Of a stretch of 64,000 nt of DNA, positions 36,321 through 48,600 are shown in pieces. Each line of letters starts with the position of its first letter. The stretch's first letter is position 1. The position numbers and the translations under genes were made by a program. Source of the stretch: Brugia malayi (taxonomy: Eukaryota > Nematoda > Chromadorea > Rhabditida > Onchocercidae); assembly GCF_000002995.4 (NCBI RefSeq), contig NW_025062475.1, positions 930,001 through 994,000 on the forward strand. Direction: 5' to 3'. The notes under the pieces were generated by a model. It was given only the letters and a program-made list of their open reading frames with translations. It was not told where the DNA came from and made no database searches.

Positions 36321-39300
36321 ATGGTGATAAATTATATTGTATTATTTGCATCTATATCATTTATTCGATCACAACTTACCATTCAAGAACTAGAAGAAGA
36401 TAATGCTCAAGGTAACATTTTAATTCTAATTGCATTAAATGCAAAATGATTTATACAAATGATAAGAATGAGTTTTAAAATTTAGAAATGAAATCATTGA
36501 ACTAAAATTTATTTATATTATACATTTTAAAAATATGAAAAAAAAATTTTTTTTATTTTTTTGTTAGCAAATTTTTACTTATTTTACACATTCATTCATT
36601 TATTTATTCAATAATTTAGCAAATATTTTAGAAAAAAAAAAAAAATAAATAAATAATAAATTTTGAAAGAAAAAAAAAAATTCTTTTCTAACATTTTTGT
36701 AAAATTTTACAATTCTTTTCATCATTAATTAGCTAATCATTTTCAGAAATAGCTAATCGAAGTTACGTTGAGGAGCAAAATGAATTACAACGTACAATAT
36801 TAAGTAAATATAATAAACGTGTACGACCTATTCTGAATATATCAGAGCCATTAGACGTAGCCGTTCACGTATACATTATGCATATATCTGTTAATCAATT
36901 GGAACAAACAATTACACTTAATGGACATATTTATATGGTTTATAATATAAATTATTATCCAATAATTTGCTTACTTCTTCTTTTTCTTTGAATATTAAAA
37001 TCAGTTAATCAATCAATCAATAATTGCTATACTTTAATATTAGGTGCAAAGTTAGTAGCATATTATAAATTGTTTTAATTATTTCAAAAATTAAAAATTC
37101 TATTTTTTTTTTTTTCTTCTAAATTAAAGACATGGAAAGATGAATATGCTGTTTGGGAGCCAAGTGAACATAATGGTGTACGAATAACAATGGTTAAACA
37201 ATGGGAAATTTGGACTCCAGAATTGAAAATTACAAATAGGTTAAAAATTTTAATTATTATTCTTTGTGAATGGAAAATTGTGAAATTGTCAGTTTTAAAG
37301 ATATTTAAAAATTTTTGAATTTTTCAAATAAGAAATTTTATTAATTAAGCATTAAAAAAAAAAATTATTGTTGAAAAAAGCGACAAAAAAAATGAAATGG
37401 CAATTTAGATTTTATAATTAAAGCATTAAAAAAAAAAAAAATTATTGTTGAAAAAAGCGACAAAAAAAATGAAATGGCAAATTTAGATTTTATAGTAAAA
37501 ATAATTGAATGATTTAGTGTCTCTGGTGTTGGACAATTTTTTGAAATTTCAAAACGATCACATGTTATCATTCATTCTAATGGAAAAGCTGTAAGTATAA
37601 TTTTAAATTTTTTTATTAATTCTTCAAAACATTTTCTAAATTTCCAATTATATTTGCATAAAATATATCGAATAAAGATGAAAGTCTTTTTTTATTTATT
37701 ATTAATTAATGTTTTATTTTTTATTCATATTATTATTATTATTTATTTATTCTACTTAATAGACTTTCGTTTCGATAAACTATGATTAAAAAAAAAAAAG
37801 GCTGAATTTGTCAAAAAGTTATTTCAATCATTTTAAACAAATTAAAACCTTTCACTTTATACTATTTTTTAAAAAAAAGATTAAACATTAATAGCATAAT
37901 TTATTGAATAATTATTGTTTATATTGATAATTTCAATCACGTATTTCTCACTTTTTTACGTTTTATAATCAAAATTATAAACAATCGATCATCATTCATG
38001 CAATAAATCCTAATTTATTTATATGCAGAAATTTCAATATATAAAATATTATATAAAAAAAAATAATGTATAAAAAATAAATAAAATAAATAGAAAAATG
38101 TATAAAAAAATAGAAATAATTATTTCAACATCCAAATAATAAACATATAAACAATATGTTAAAAACAAAAACTTATTATTATTATTATTTCTTTTTTAAT
38201 TTTATTATTTATTATTATCTTTTATTTTTATTATTATTACTACTTTTAATAGCAGTAATAATAAATAAATATTCGAAATGAATACAACATATAGTAAAAA
38301 AACATTTTTTTTTTTTAATTAAAAAATGAATAATCTAATTTGATTAATATATTTTTGAAATAATTAAAATAACTTTAAAAAAAAAAAAAAAAAAAAAATT
38401 TTTATGAAAAAAAGAAAAAAACGGAATGAAATAATTTTTAGTGGAGTCGAATTGAAATTTATCCAACATTTTCCATTAAAATTGGTTGTAAATTTGATTA
38501 TTCGGCATATCCGTATGATACACAAAAATGTGCGCTTGGAATTTACACAACAAATCGAATGAGTGAAGTTCAACTTTCTGTTTATTACAATATGCAACCA
38601 ACCGTATTGCTTGGTTATTTTTTTTGAAATTTTGTTAAAATTTCAAATTTTCAACTCTTTTTTTTTTTATTAATTAAATAATTTTGTAACGAATGTTTTC
38701 TTACTTATTTCTTTATCGCTTTTTTTTTTTTTTTTTTTTCATTTCATTTTCATATTTTTAATTTGTTTATTTATGTTTGTTTTTTTTTCTTTCAATTGTA
38801 TTTTTTCAAAAAACATTTTTTTTTTTTTGTTCTTTGTTACAAAATTATAATTTAAATTAAATTTAGGTTGGGGTAATCAATCAAATAAAAGACATGTAAG
38901 TGATTGGATGATCGATTCGGTGGTGATGAATGTTAGCTATTTTAGTGGTGGAAAATATAAAAGTGAAAAGCCAACGGATGCTGAAGAATTAGATGTTTCA
39001 TGGTTAGATGCTTTTGCTTTTCTAAATTATTTCCTAAAATTATATCTTTGATTTTTTTTTTTTTTCTTCTAAAATTTTTTTTTTAAATATATCAAAACTA
39101 TTATAATATGAGAAAACAGATGAAAATAAAAAAAGATATGAAAACTAATTGATGGAAAAATATTATATTAAAAAAAAATGTTTTTTTTTTTTTAAATAAA
39201 ATATGAAAAAATTTTTTTTGTATTACAGACAATTTAAATGAAATTTAATAGAATCAAGAATTGGTTAATTTAGATTAATAATTAATTTTAAATTTATTTG

Positions 39301-41234
39301 TTATTATAAATTTAAGTTAATATATCAATGTTTTCAATGCCGATAAATTCTTATTAAATATGAGAAAAATTAAAATTTAATTCAATAAAATTTACTGCAC
39401 TTTTTTTTTGAGTAAATTTACTTAATTACTAAGCAAATTTACTTAATTCAATTTTTAACCTTAAACTTAAAAAAAGATCTTCTATTAATAATTTATACCA
39501 AATAAATTTTGATTATATTCATATATTAAATTTTAAAATTTATATTTTTTAATTTTAAATTTAGCACCGATAATATTAAATGTTTAATATTTGTTATAAT
39601 TTTCAAAAAAAAAATTTTGTTATTCATGTGTAAAAATTCAAATGTAACTTTATTTGTATAATATATTTTAATTATGTCAAAAAAAAGAAAGAAAAAAAAT
39701 TCCATTGCTGTTAATCTATTTTAGATTTTAAAATTTTTGATTAGTTCAATTTCAGTTTAATTTTAGGTCTATCCTATATGCATGGTTAACCTTACATCGA
39801 AATGCATCATCTTTTATTTTAACATTATTGGTACCAATATTGGTATCATTTATATTTGTCATTTGTTCATTTTTGCTACCAGCACCCGATTCAGCTATTT
39901 ATATTTTACTTGCTAATTTATTCTTTCTTGGTATTTTCCTTGAAGATTTTGCAGTAATGATACCACCTGCTATTGGACAATTACCCAAAATTGGTAGCAA
40001 AATTTTCCCTTTCTTCTCAAATTATTGATAAAAAAGGAAATTTAGAAATTGGAAAAAAAAAGTGAGAGTAAAAAACTTAATTAATTAATTGACAAAATTC
40101 AATGTATCATTTTATAATTGATTAAGTTATCATTTTTTATTTCATTTAAAATTGCAATTTAAATGATTTCAAGGAAAAAAAAAGAGACAAATTTAATGCT
40201 TATATGAAAAATTTTAAAGTATCAATTGAAATTGATGCATTTATTTTCTTTTTTTATTAGTTTGGTTTATTGGAATTAATTTAATACTTACAATGATGGC
40301 AATATTTTTACATCTATGGTTACGGTATTTATTGAAACGAGAGGATACCGTAGCAAAATGGTACCTTTACGTATTACACGCTAAGAAGATTATTCCAAAA
40401 CGATCACGTGCTGCGCTACTTGATGATACTACCACCGGTAATGGATCTTAACAAATCTTTTTGAAATATTAGAGATATAAAATTATATAATTATCAGTAA
40501 TATCAAATTTATCTATAATTATCAGTAATATCAAAAAAAAAAAATAATTATTATTATCAAATTTATCTTATTAGCATAAAAAATTTTGCAGAAATTTAAA
40601 ATTTTATAGTTTTAAACTACTGAGCAAAATGTGATTTTTAGTAGAATTTAAAGAGATATAATTTTAGTTTTAATTAATTTGAAATAAGAAATTATCTTTG
40701 AAAAAATATTTTTTCAATATTTTTTCTTTTTTTTTACTAGTTAGCAATCAAATATATTAGTAATCAATTATCAAATTTAGAAGGATTTTAATTCAAAATC
40801 AAATGTTTGGGTTGTTATTATTATTATTATTATTATAAATTTATGTATTATTTTCTTCCTAATTATCAATGAGTAAAAATTATTAAATATCATAATTTTT
40901 TTTTCAAAATTAGTTCAAATTTAATCAATTTTTATAAAAAAAAATTAAAATTTATCATAATTTTTCATCTTTTAATTTTGATTATTTTATTCATCAATTA
41001 AAATTAAAAAATTTGCTCTTTTTTAATAATAAATTAATAATTATAATTTATGTAAGTTTTAATAACAATAATAATAATAATATTTCATTTCATTTCAAAT
41101 GATAATAATATTATTATTTCATTTCAGATAAACAAAATACTTCATGGACGACAATTGTGAATTATATACGAATGCTTTTATTGATTGTTTATTTTTGCAT
41201 ATTTATCATTGCACTAATCATTGTACTTATTTAA
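36321..41234 (+). CDS. Cys-loop ligand-gated ion channel subunit (nematode orphan/nAChR-like)
   Basis: Pentameric ligand-gated channel subunit of the plasma membrane. Nine exons: 36321-36411, 36747-36937, 37130-37239, 37518-37590, 38442-38613, 38867-39002, 39767-39993, 40261-40437, 41128-41234, giving about 427 residues. Features in order: signal peptide (about residues 1-17); ligand-binding strands with TWKDEYAVWEP and QWEIWTPELKITN; the canonical 13-residue Cys-loop CKFDYSAYPYDTQKC; M1 with its conserved proline (FILTLLVPILVSFIF); M2/M3 region IYILLANLFFLGIFLEDF and WFIGINLILTMMAIFLHL; a short M3-M4 loop of about 60 residues rich in basic residues; and M4 near the C-terminus (LLLIVYFCIFIIALIIVLI). 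No vicinal CC pair is seen in loop C, so it is not a classical nAChR alpha subunit. Ligand and ion selectivity cannot be read from the sequence. Its upstream neighbour encodes a related domain without helices. Confidence 0.88.
37342..37494. repeat. Tandem duplication of about 75 bp in channel gene intron 3
   Basis: Two near-identical units starting AAGCATTAAAA and ending near AGATTTTATA, offset by 74 bp, differ mainly in A-run length. Both lie between exons 3 and 4, so coding is unaffected. Confidence 0.9.
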
Positions 41235-42479
41235 AAGTGATAAATTTAAATGATAAATATCACAAAGAAAAAGAAAATATACATTAAGCTTATTACATTT
41301 ATACAAATTGCTTCATTCTATCCAAGAATTACATCCTCTCTCTCTCCCTCTCCCTCTGCCTTCATTTTCTCTTCTTTTTTCTTTGAGAGAGAGAGAGAGA
41401 GAAAAAAAAAATAATTGATTTGGTTTAATTTTTGATTTTAACAAATAAGTAAAAATTCATGTTAATATAATTTTATCATTGCATATTTGATTATTTTCAA
41501 TTCAATTGAAAATTAAATTTAAATATTCCATCCAATGTAGAAAATTTTTTCCACAATTAAATTATTTGATTTGTTTTCAATAAAAAATGTTTTTACTATT
41601 TTTATTTTTATCAAATTTTCATGTGAAATTTTAATTATTTTAAAATTTAAAAAAAAAAAAAAATTAAAAAGGAAAAGAAGGAAAATTTGATTACTTATTG
41701 ATAATTAAGAATGAATAAAACTGAAATTAAATTTTTGAAAGCTTTCGAAGAATACTTTTGAGAGTAAAATTACGAATTCATTAATAATGTATTATTGTTA
41801 TTATCGTTATCATTATCAATTATTATCATTATCAGTCATTCCTATTAATCATATCGTAATATCTCGAAATATTTTTTTTTCATTTTTAATCTTTTTTTTT
41901 ACTTTTTCACAAATATTTCAAATTATTAAAATTTTTATTTTCAATATTCAAGTGGAGAAAAAGAAGTAAAAAAAGTAAGCAAAAATTTGGAAACGCTAAA
42001 ATATTTTTTTTATCTTTTTTCTTCCATACTAATCTTTTATCCAATTCTTGTAATGTAGTATTTAATTCTTACATATATAATACTTAATAATGACTTTTTA
42101 AATACATTTATGATAAACAATAAATAAAAATAAAATTTTGTGATTTAATTTGTCCAAAAAAAAAATAATAATAATAATAAATAAAAACTTGAAGTTTAAA
42201 CAAAGTATTTCTAAAATTTGCCTATTTTTTCTCAATCAAAGATTGTTTTTTTCTCGATTTGAAATAAAATAAAAAGGAAATTTCAAAAGTTTTTCCAGAA
42301 AGAAAATCAAAAATAAAAAAATACAAATCAATTTACCCTAAAATTGTGGCTTATATTTTATCCTTTAAAAATAGCAACAACCGTTTTCCGGATGACTGCT
42401 GTCAATTTCCGAATTATAAGATTCATTGCTTTCCATTTTTTATACGTCGTAATGTATTCAGCAAGAAAATTGCTTATGC

Positions 42480-42511
<32 letters not shown>

Positions 42512-42892
42512 AGAGAGAAAACGTTTAGATAACGCTTACCTCACGTACGTCAAGTGATAAGATGAAATAGCTGCACGAAGAATAATAGCAGATATGATAA
42601 TATTTAATTTAATGGTATCTAAATTTAAAATTTGAGCTAAATATTTTGAAATTTTAATTAATTGTTTTTTTTTCTCAACTTATTATTTTTTGGAAAAAAA
42701 TGAAATTAAAAGAAAAATTTCGAAAGTTTTTAGAGCAAAAATCAAATGTAAATAATTTCTAATAAAGTAAACTTCAAATGAAATGGAATGTTTTTTTATT
42801 TAATTTATTTATAATTTACAACAATTCATTAACTTTTTCTTTTAATAAAAATATTTTAATACCTTATTCTTTTGCATAGTAATACAGCACTT

Positions 42893-43082
42893 GCGATTTG
42901 ACCTCAGTTGATAATATTCATTAGATCAATGCGATTTGACCTCAGTTGATAATATTCATTAGATCAATGCGATTTGACCTCAGTTGATAATATTCATTAG
43001 ATCAATGCGATTTGACCTCATCTGATAATATTCATTAGATCAATGCGATTCGACCTCAGTTGATAATATTCATTAGATCAAT
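42893..43082. repeat. 38-bp minisatellite, five copies, with TGACCT core
   Basis: Copies start at 42893, 42931, 42969, 43007 and 43045. Each contains TTTGACCTCAGTTGATAATA or a one- or two-base variant (TCGACC in copy 5, CATCTG in copy 4) followed by TTCATTAGATCAAT. Confidence 0.95.
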
Positions 43083-43678
43083 AATCGTTGTAATCATAGA
43101 AAATGACTAAAATATAAATTTGAAGTTAGTTATAATAATAGTCATCGTAATATAGTATAGAGAATGATGATTATGATAAAAGATGTATAGTGATTACAAT
43201 ACAATCATGTTTTAATTTTAATTTTTCATTTGATACAATAAATAATTATCAGTAAGTAACAATCAATAAATGATAAATATATCAATCATAATATTGTCCT
43301 AAAATTTTGTAATTTAATTTATTTGAATGAATTAATCTAATTTTGTCATATTCGAATCATTTCATACAATAATCATTTAACTCTAAATTGATTACCTAAA
43401 TATATAACAATCAATAATTAATTGCATTTCACAAAAATGAATAAATTAAAAATCAAAAAATAAAAAAAAGTAAAAAAAAAAAGAAAAACTGCTTTAGTTG
43501 AACAACTTATTTACTTTATCAAAAAAAAAAAAAAATTCTAATTTCTATTTTTGTTTTTTTTTTTTTTCGCTCTTTTCTCTCTTTTTTTTTTTGAAACTAA
43601 AACTAATAATAGTGAGAGAGTAAGAAAGTTGCTGAAAATAGCATAAAATTTATGCTTCAAATAATTTTAAGTAGACCT

Positions 43679-43701
43679 TCTCTCTCTCTCTCTCTCCCTC
43701 T

Positions 43702-43732
<31 letters not shown>
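43679..43732. repeat. CT dinucleotide tract
   Basis: About 54 bp of CT with CCC interruptions. Confidence 0.9.
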
Positions 43733-43733
<1 letters not shown>

Positions 43734-44884
43734 TTCTCTTTTGAAAATTCAAATTTTCATTCAAAACTCACACAATTGAATAATTCAAAATATCGCTTTT
43801 TGCTTCTTTCACTTTTTCCTGTGCAATTATTTATTTGTAATCGATTTTTTCTTTTTTCTTCTTTCATTTCAAATTTTCATCATTATGCTTAAAATGTAAA
43901 TGAATAATTATATAAAATTAAAGCAAACAATTTTCTAAGTAAAATTGTTTATCAGCAGTCTAAAATTCTTATCAGAACATTATCAGTTATTACTAATACT
44001 TTTTTATTAATTTAATCTTTAGAAAAAAAAAAAAAAAAAAAAGGAAACATTTTGTTTTTCTTAGATTTAATTTTATATTTTTATTTTTTACTACTGTTTT
44101 TGTTTTTGAGCTTTTAACTAAACTTATTTATGATTCTAATATTAGAAGCAATAAATTCTAACAATGTAAACAAAATAATGCTATTAGTTAAGCCTTAGCA
44201 GATGTAATGTTATGATTGACTTATCTTTATTTGTCTAACAAAAGATAACGATAATGATAATATAATGATAACAAAGAAAAGAATGAAACAATATTTTTCA
44301 AAATTAACATCGTATAATTAATCATTTTTGATAAATAAACCAAACATTAAAACATAATTCTTTCATCTTTTCTCTTTCAAATTTTAAATCACTTTTTAAT
44401 TATAATTATATTTAGAAAATACTATTAATATAATATAATAACATACTATCAATATTAATAATTCATTCATTTTCCTTTTTTTTTTTTTTATTTAATTTAT
44501 ATTAATTTTTTTAAATTATTATTGAAATTTAATAATTATTATAAAATCATTCATTAAAATATTATTTTTTTTTTTTTGTAAATTATATAATACTTTGTTT
44601 CGAATTGTTTCACATTTTGTTTTTTCATTTTTTTTTAAGAAAGAGAAAGAGAAAAGAGAGAGAGAGAAAAAAAAAAAAAAACGATTCGTTTTTCATTTTG
44701 TTGAATAACTTTCTTGACGTAAACAAACAAATGGCGTAATCCATTTCAGCTGTTATTGACATTTTAGCTCAGTAACGACATTTTCAGGCTTTAACTTTAT
44801 TTTTATGCTAAAACGTGGCTTATATTATTAGCTTCTATTAAATAATATTTAAATATCAAATATTATGCAATATTTGATATTAAA

Positions 44885-45035
44885 ATTTTTTGATAATTTA
44901 ATGAATTAATTAAATTTGTTTTTTCTTTTTTGATAATTTAATGAATTAATTAAATTTGTTTTTTCTTTTTTGATAATTTAATGAATTAATTAAATTTGTT
45001 TTTTCTTTTTGATAATTTAATGAATTAATTAGGTT
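44885..45035. repeat. 40-bp minisatellite, nearly four copies
   Basis: TGATAATTTAATGAATTAAT followed by a TAAATTTG/T-rich segment recurs at 44891, 44931, 44971 and about 45009; the last copy diverges at its end. Confidence 0.93.
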
Positions 45036-45678
45036 TTTTTTTTTTCTTTTGCTATTATTTTCTTTACAAAATAATTATAATTTAGGTAAAGCAAAAAAAT
45101 CTTTTTTTTTTTCTTTTATATTATTTTAATGTTTTTATAAAAAATTCTTCCTAAATTTCCACTAAAATATTTATTGTAAATTTTTATGCAATAAAATATA
45201 TTTGTTTTTGTTTTTTTTTGAAAAACATAATTTTATGCAATAAAATATATAAGAATCAGTCAAAAAAAAAAAAAAAAAATTTTTTTTTTTTATAATTTAA
45301 AAAATATTATACAATGCACTTGTTCATTAGTTTTTTGAATATTTTGAATTCAAAAAAATAATACAAGAAATTATCTTTTTGTTTTTTTTAAAACTTAAAA
45401 TTTCAAATTTTAAGATGTTCAAAAAATTGTTTCGCATAAAATTTTCATTTACTTAAACATTGTTTTATTTTTTTTTAAATTAAATTTTAAAATGTTATTA
45501 TTATTATTATTATTTTATTGATATTTAATAGATTTGCAATTGTATATGTAGAAAATTCTATACTTATTACTTAAATTCTCTTTTTAAACGATGTGCTCTT
45601 TGTAATTAAAATAAAATTAATAATTCAATTTTTTTTTTAAATTTATTTTTTGAAATTTCATATTTAATAAATTGAAAA

Positions 45679-48600
45679 ATGGAGGAACAAAGAGAAAATG
45701 ATAATTTGGAATATATAAAAGAGCAAAATCAGGCTTACGCTCGACGTATGATTACGACAATTGCTATTACGTTGACCATTTTAGCTGTTTTCTTGGTCAC
45801 TTTATCATTGTTACTTGGTTCAAGGATTGATCAAATAGGTTATTAAATTTGATTTATAATTAATTAATTAAGTAATTAATTAAGTAGTTAGTTATTTAAA
45901 ATGTAAACGTTTATATTTAATATAAATTTCATACATATGAATGATACTGTTTGTATTATTTTATGATCACAAACATTTTTGTGATAAAAAATTATATTAT
46001 AAATATATTTTTGCCAATTACTAAATTATACATATTTTTTCTTGATACCTAATTTACTTAATTTAATTTTTCAATATTTTCAATTATTTTAAATTCGAAA
46101 TTAAAAATAAAAAGTATGTAAACAAATTTTGTTTCAAAAAAATCAATTAATTAACAATTAGTAGTTTGATTTAATTTTAACAATATTTTCAATTGTTTTT
46201 AATTCGAAATTGAATGAAAAAGTATGTAAACAAATTTCTTTTCAAAAAAATTCAGTTAATTACTTCACTTAATTGTTAAAGAAATATGCAAAAAAAAAAA
46301 AAAAAAAAACAAAAAATTTTTGAATAATTAAAAATAATTAAAATAATATTTAAAATAATGCGAATAATTTCTCAAATAATTAAATAAATTCCAATCAAAT
46401 ACAAATGCATGTCGCATATGAAATTTTTGCAATTTATTTAAATTAAGAAAATAAAAATAAATTAAATTTATTATTTATTCTACATAATTTAATTTTTTAC
46501 TATCATTCAATTTCTCTTTTTTTTTTTTTTATCTTTGCATTTCTTCTCTTATCAATTAATTAATTAATTATTTTTAAACTTTATTTTGTCATTCTCTTTT
46601 CTTTCTTTACATTTTCTCATCTTCCTTGTTGCAAATCAAATCGTTCACATTTATAAAAATAATTTAAAATAATTAATTCATTTTCATCTATCGCAGAAAA
46701 TTTTTTGAAGATTGGAATTTGAAAAAAAAAAAAAAAAACAAAATTTAGCTAAACAAATGTTAATTTTATTTCTAATAAAATTATTTTGTATTTAATAAAA
46801 TAAAATTAAAGTAATATATAATAAAATAATTTTAACAATAAAAATCATTGATATATTTTGATTGATTGAATTTAATAAAAAAAAAATTTATATTCAATTG
46901 CAATTTTTATAATTTTTCCATTCTAGCAACGATTATAATTGCATTTAAATGGTTCAAATTTTCCTTTTTTTTTTTTTTTTTTGAGAAAATTTTTGAGAAA
47001 TAAAAAATGAAAATTTTAAAATATTGTATTATAAAAAAAAACTTTTCATATATTTATTTATTCTTTAATATTGCTTTGCAAAAAAAGAAAAAGCAGAAAT
47101 CTTAATTGAAAACTATTACATTTGGTTTATTTTATTCAAAATTATGATTAAAAAAATTTTATTCTTTTATAACGAAATGATTAGAAGTAAAATTTAAAAA
47201 TTTTAAATAATTTTTAGCAAAATTTTTATTAAAACATAAAGTAATTCATTTATTGTCATATACTATACCAATGAAATTAATTGCTAAATTAAATAATTTG
47301 AAAAAATAAAGTATGTGCAGTTAAAGTAAAATAAGAATCATTGCAGTATAATTGTTATCATTTAATAAAAATTTCGAAAATTTCAATTTTTAAATTAAAA
47401 TTTAAAAGTTTTAATTTTAAGAAAAATTTAAAATCAAAAAAATTCAATTTCTGAAATACTTTCATAGAATTAATTATTTCAAATGAATAATCACTATTTT
47501 AATTTTAAATGAATAAATGATAAATTGCATTTGATTAAAACTTTATTTAACATTCTTTGATTTACTCTTCTTCTTATATTTATTTCTCTCTCTCTCTCTT
47601 TCTTTCTTTCTCTTTCCCTCCCTTTCATTTTCTCTCTTTATTCTCTCTTTCTTGCTATTAAATTTTAAAAAGAGTGAAAAGTTACAATACGAATACAAAT
47701 TAAATTTTTAAAAATTTGCAAGCATTAAATTTAAATTACCTAAAAACACAAACAGAATTAGTTGCATTTTATTTATTTATTTGTTTTTATTATTTTTTCA
47801 TTTTATTTATTTTATTTATTTATTTATTTATTTTGTTTATTTATTTATCCATTAATTATTTCTTTATTTTATTTATTTATCTATTTTTGTTTTATTTATT
47901 TATTTGCTTATTTATTTTATTTATTTGTTTATTTGCTTCATTGCAATCATTCCTGACACAAAATTTAATAATTTCAGAATTTTTGAGAATTTTTGAATAA
48001 TAAAATATTTAAATAAAGAATGTAAACAGTTTTCTTTTTTTGCAATTTAATTAAAATTTAATAAAGCTAACAGAGAAATAAATGAGATTTTTGTAGCAAT
48101 AGATCGTTTTTTTTTCTTTTCTTTTTTTTCGCTATTTCAATTTCATTTATTTGTTTTAGGAAAATTTTCAAATTATTCATTTTTAAAAATTAAAAATATG
48201 TGAAAAGATAATGAATGGTAAATAATGCAAAGAGTGCAAAATATGAAATGATAATAGGGTAGAAAGATTGAAATTATTTACCTAATTCTTCGGGTCGGGT
48301 AAATTGCCCATCAAATAAATGAAAAATGCTATCATTTAGTGATGCATTCTAGCATTTTCTTGTAAAGCGGGAAAATACAATTTGCCAAAAAAAAAAAAAA
48401 AAAAGTTAAATTCTTTTTTAAATTTATTCTTCACTCATTTTTTGCCCTTCCACTGGGAAATGTTGTAGAACATATCTCTTAGTTATAAATCATTGTAAAT
48501 TTTTTTTTCTTCTTTTCTTGCTTTTTCTTACTATCAAACAAATAAACAATTAGGTAAACATAAAAAATAAACAAATAAGCAGTTAGGTAAGCATAGAAAA

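Larger units (their letters stand above)
41235..45678. other. Gene-free, repeat-bearing AT-rich stretch
   Basis: No coding signal in 4.4 kb. It holds an inverted pyrimidine/purine pair just past the channel gene (41335-41402), a 38-bp minisatellite (42893-43082), a CT tract (43679-43732), and a 40-bp minisatellite (44885-45035). Confidence 0.65.

Noticed and set aside
34849..36321. Operon linking the receptor-domain gene and the channel gene
   Set aside because: The 1.47-kb gap with its own poly(A) signal and promoter-like palindromes favours separate transcription; no trans-splice acceptor close to the channel ATG is evident.
47716..48000. Phe/Tyr/Leu-rich frames resembling membrane segments
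   Set aside because: They translate an imperfect TTTA repeat; hydrophobicity is a composition artefact.
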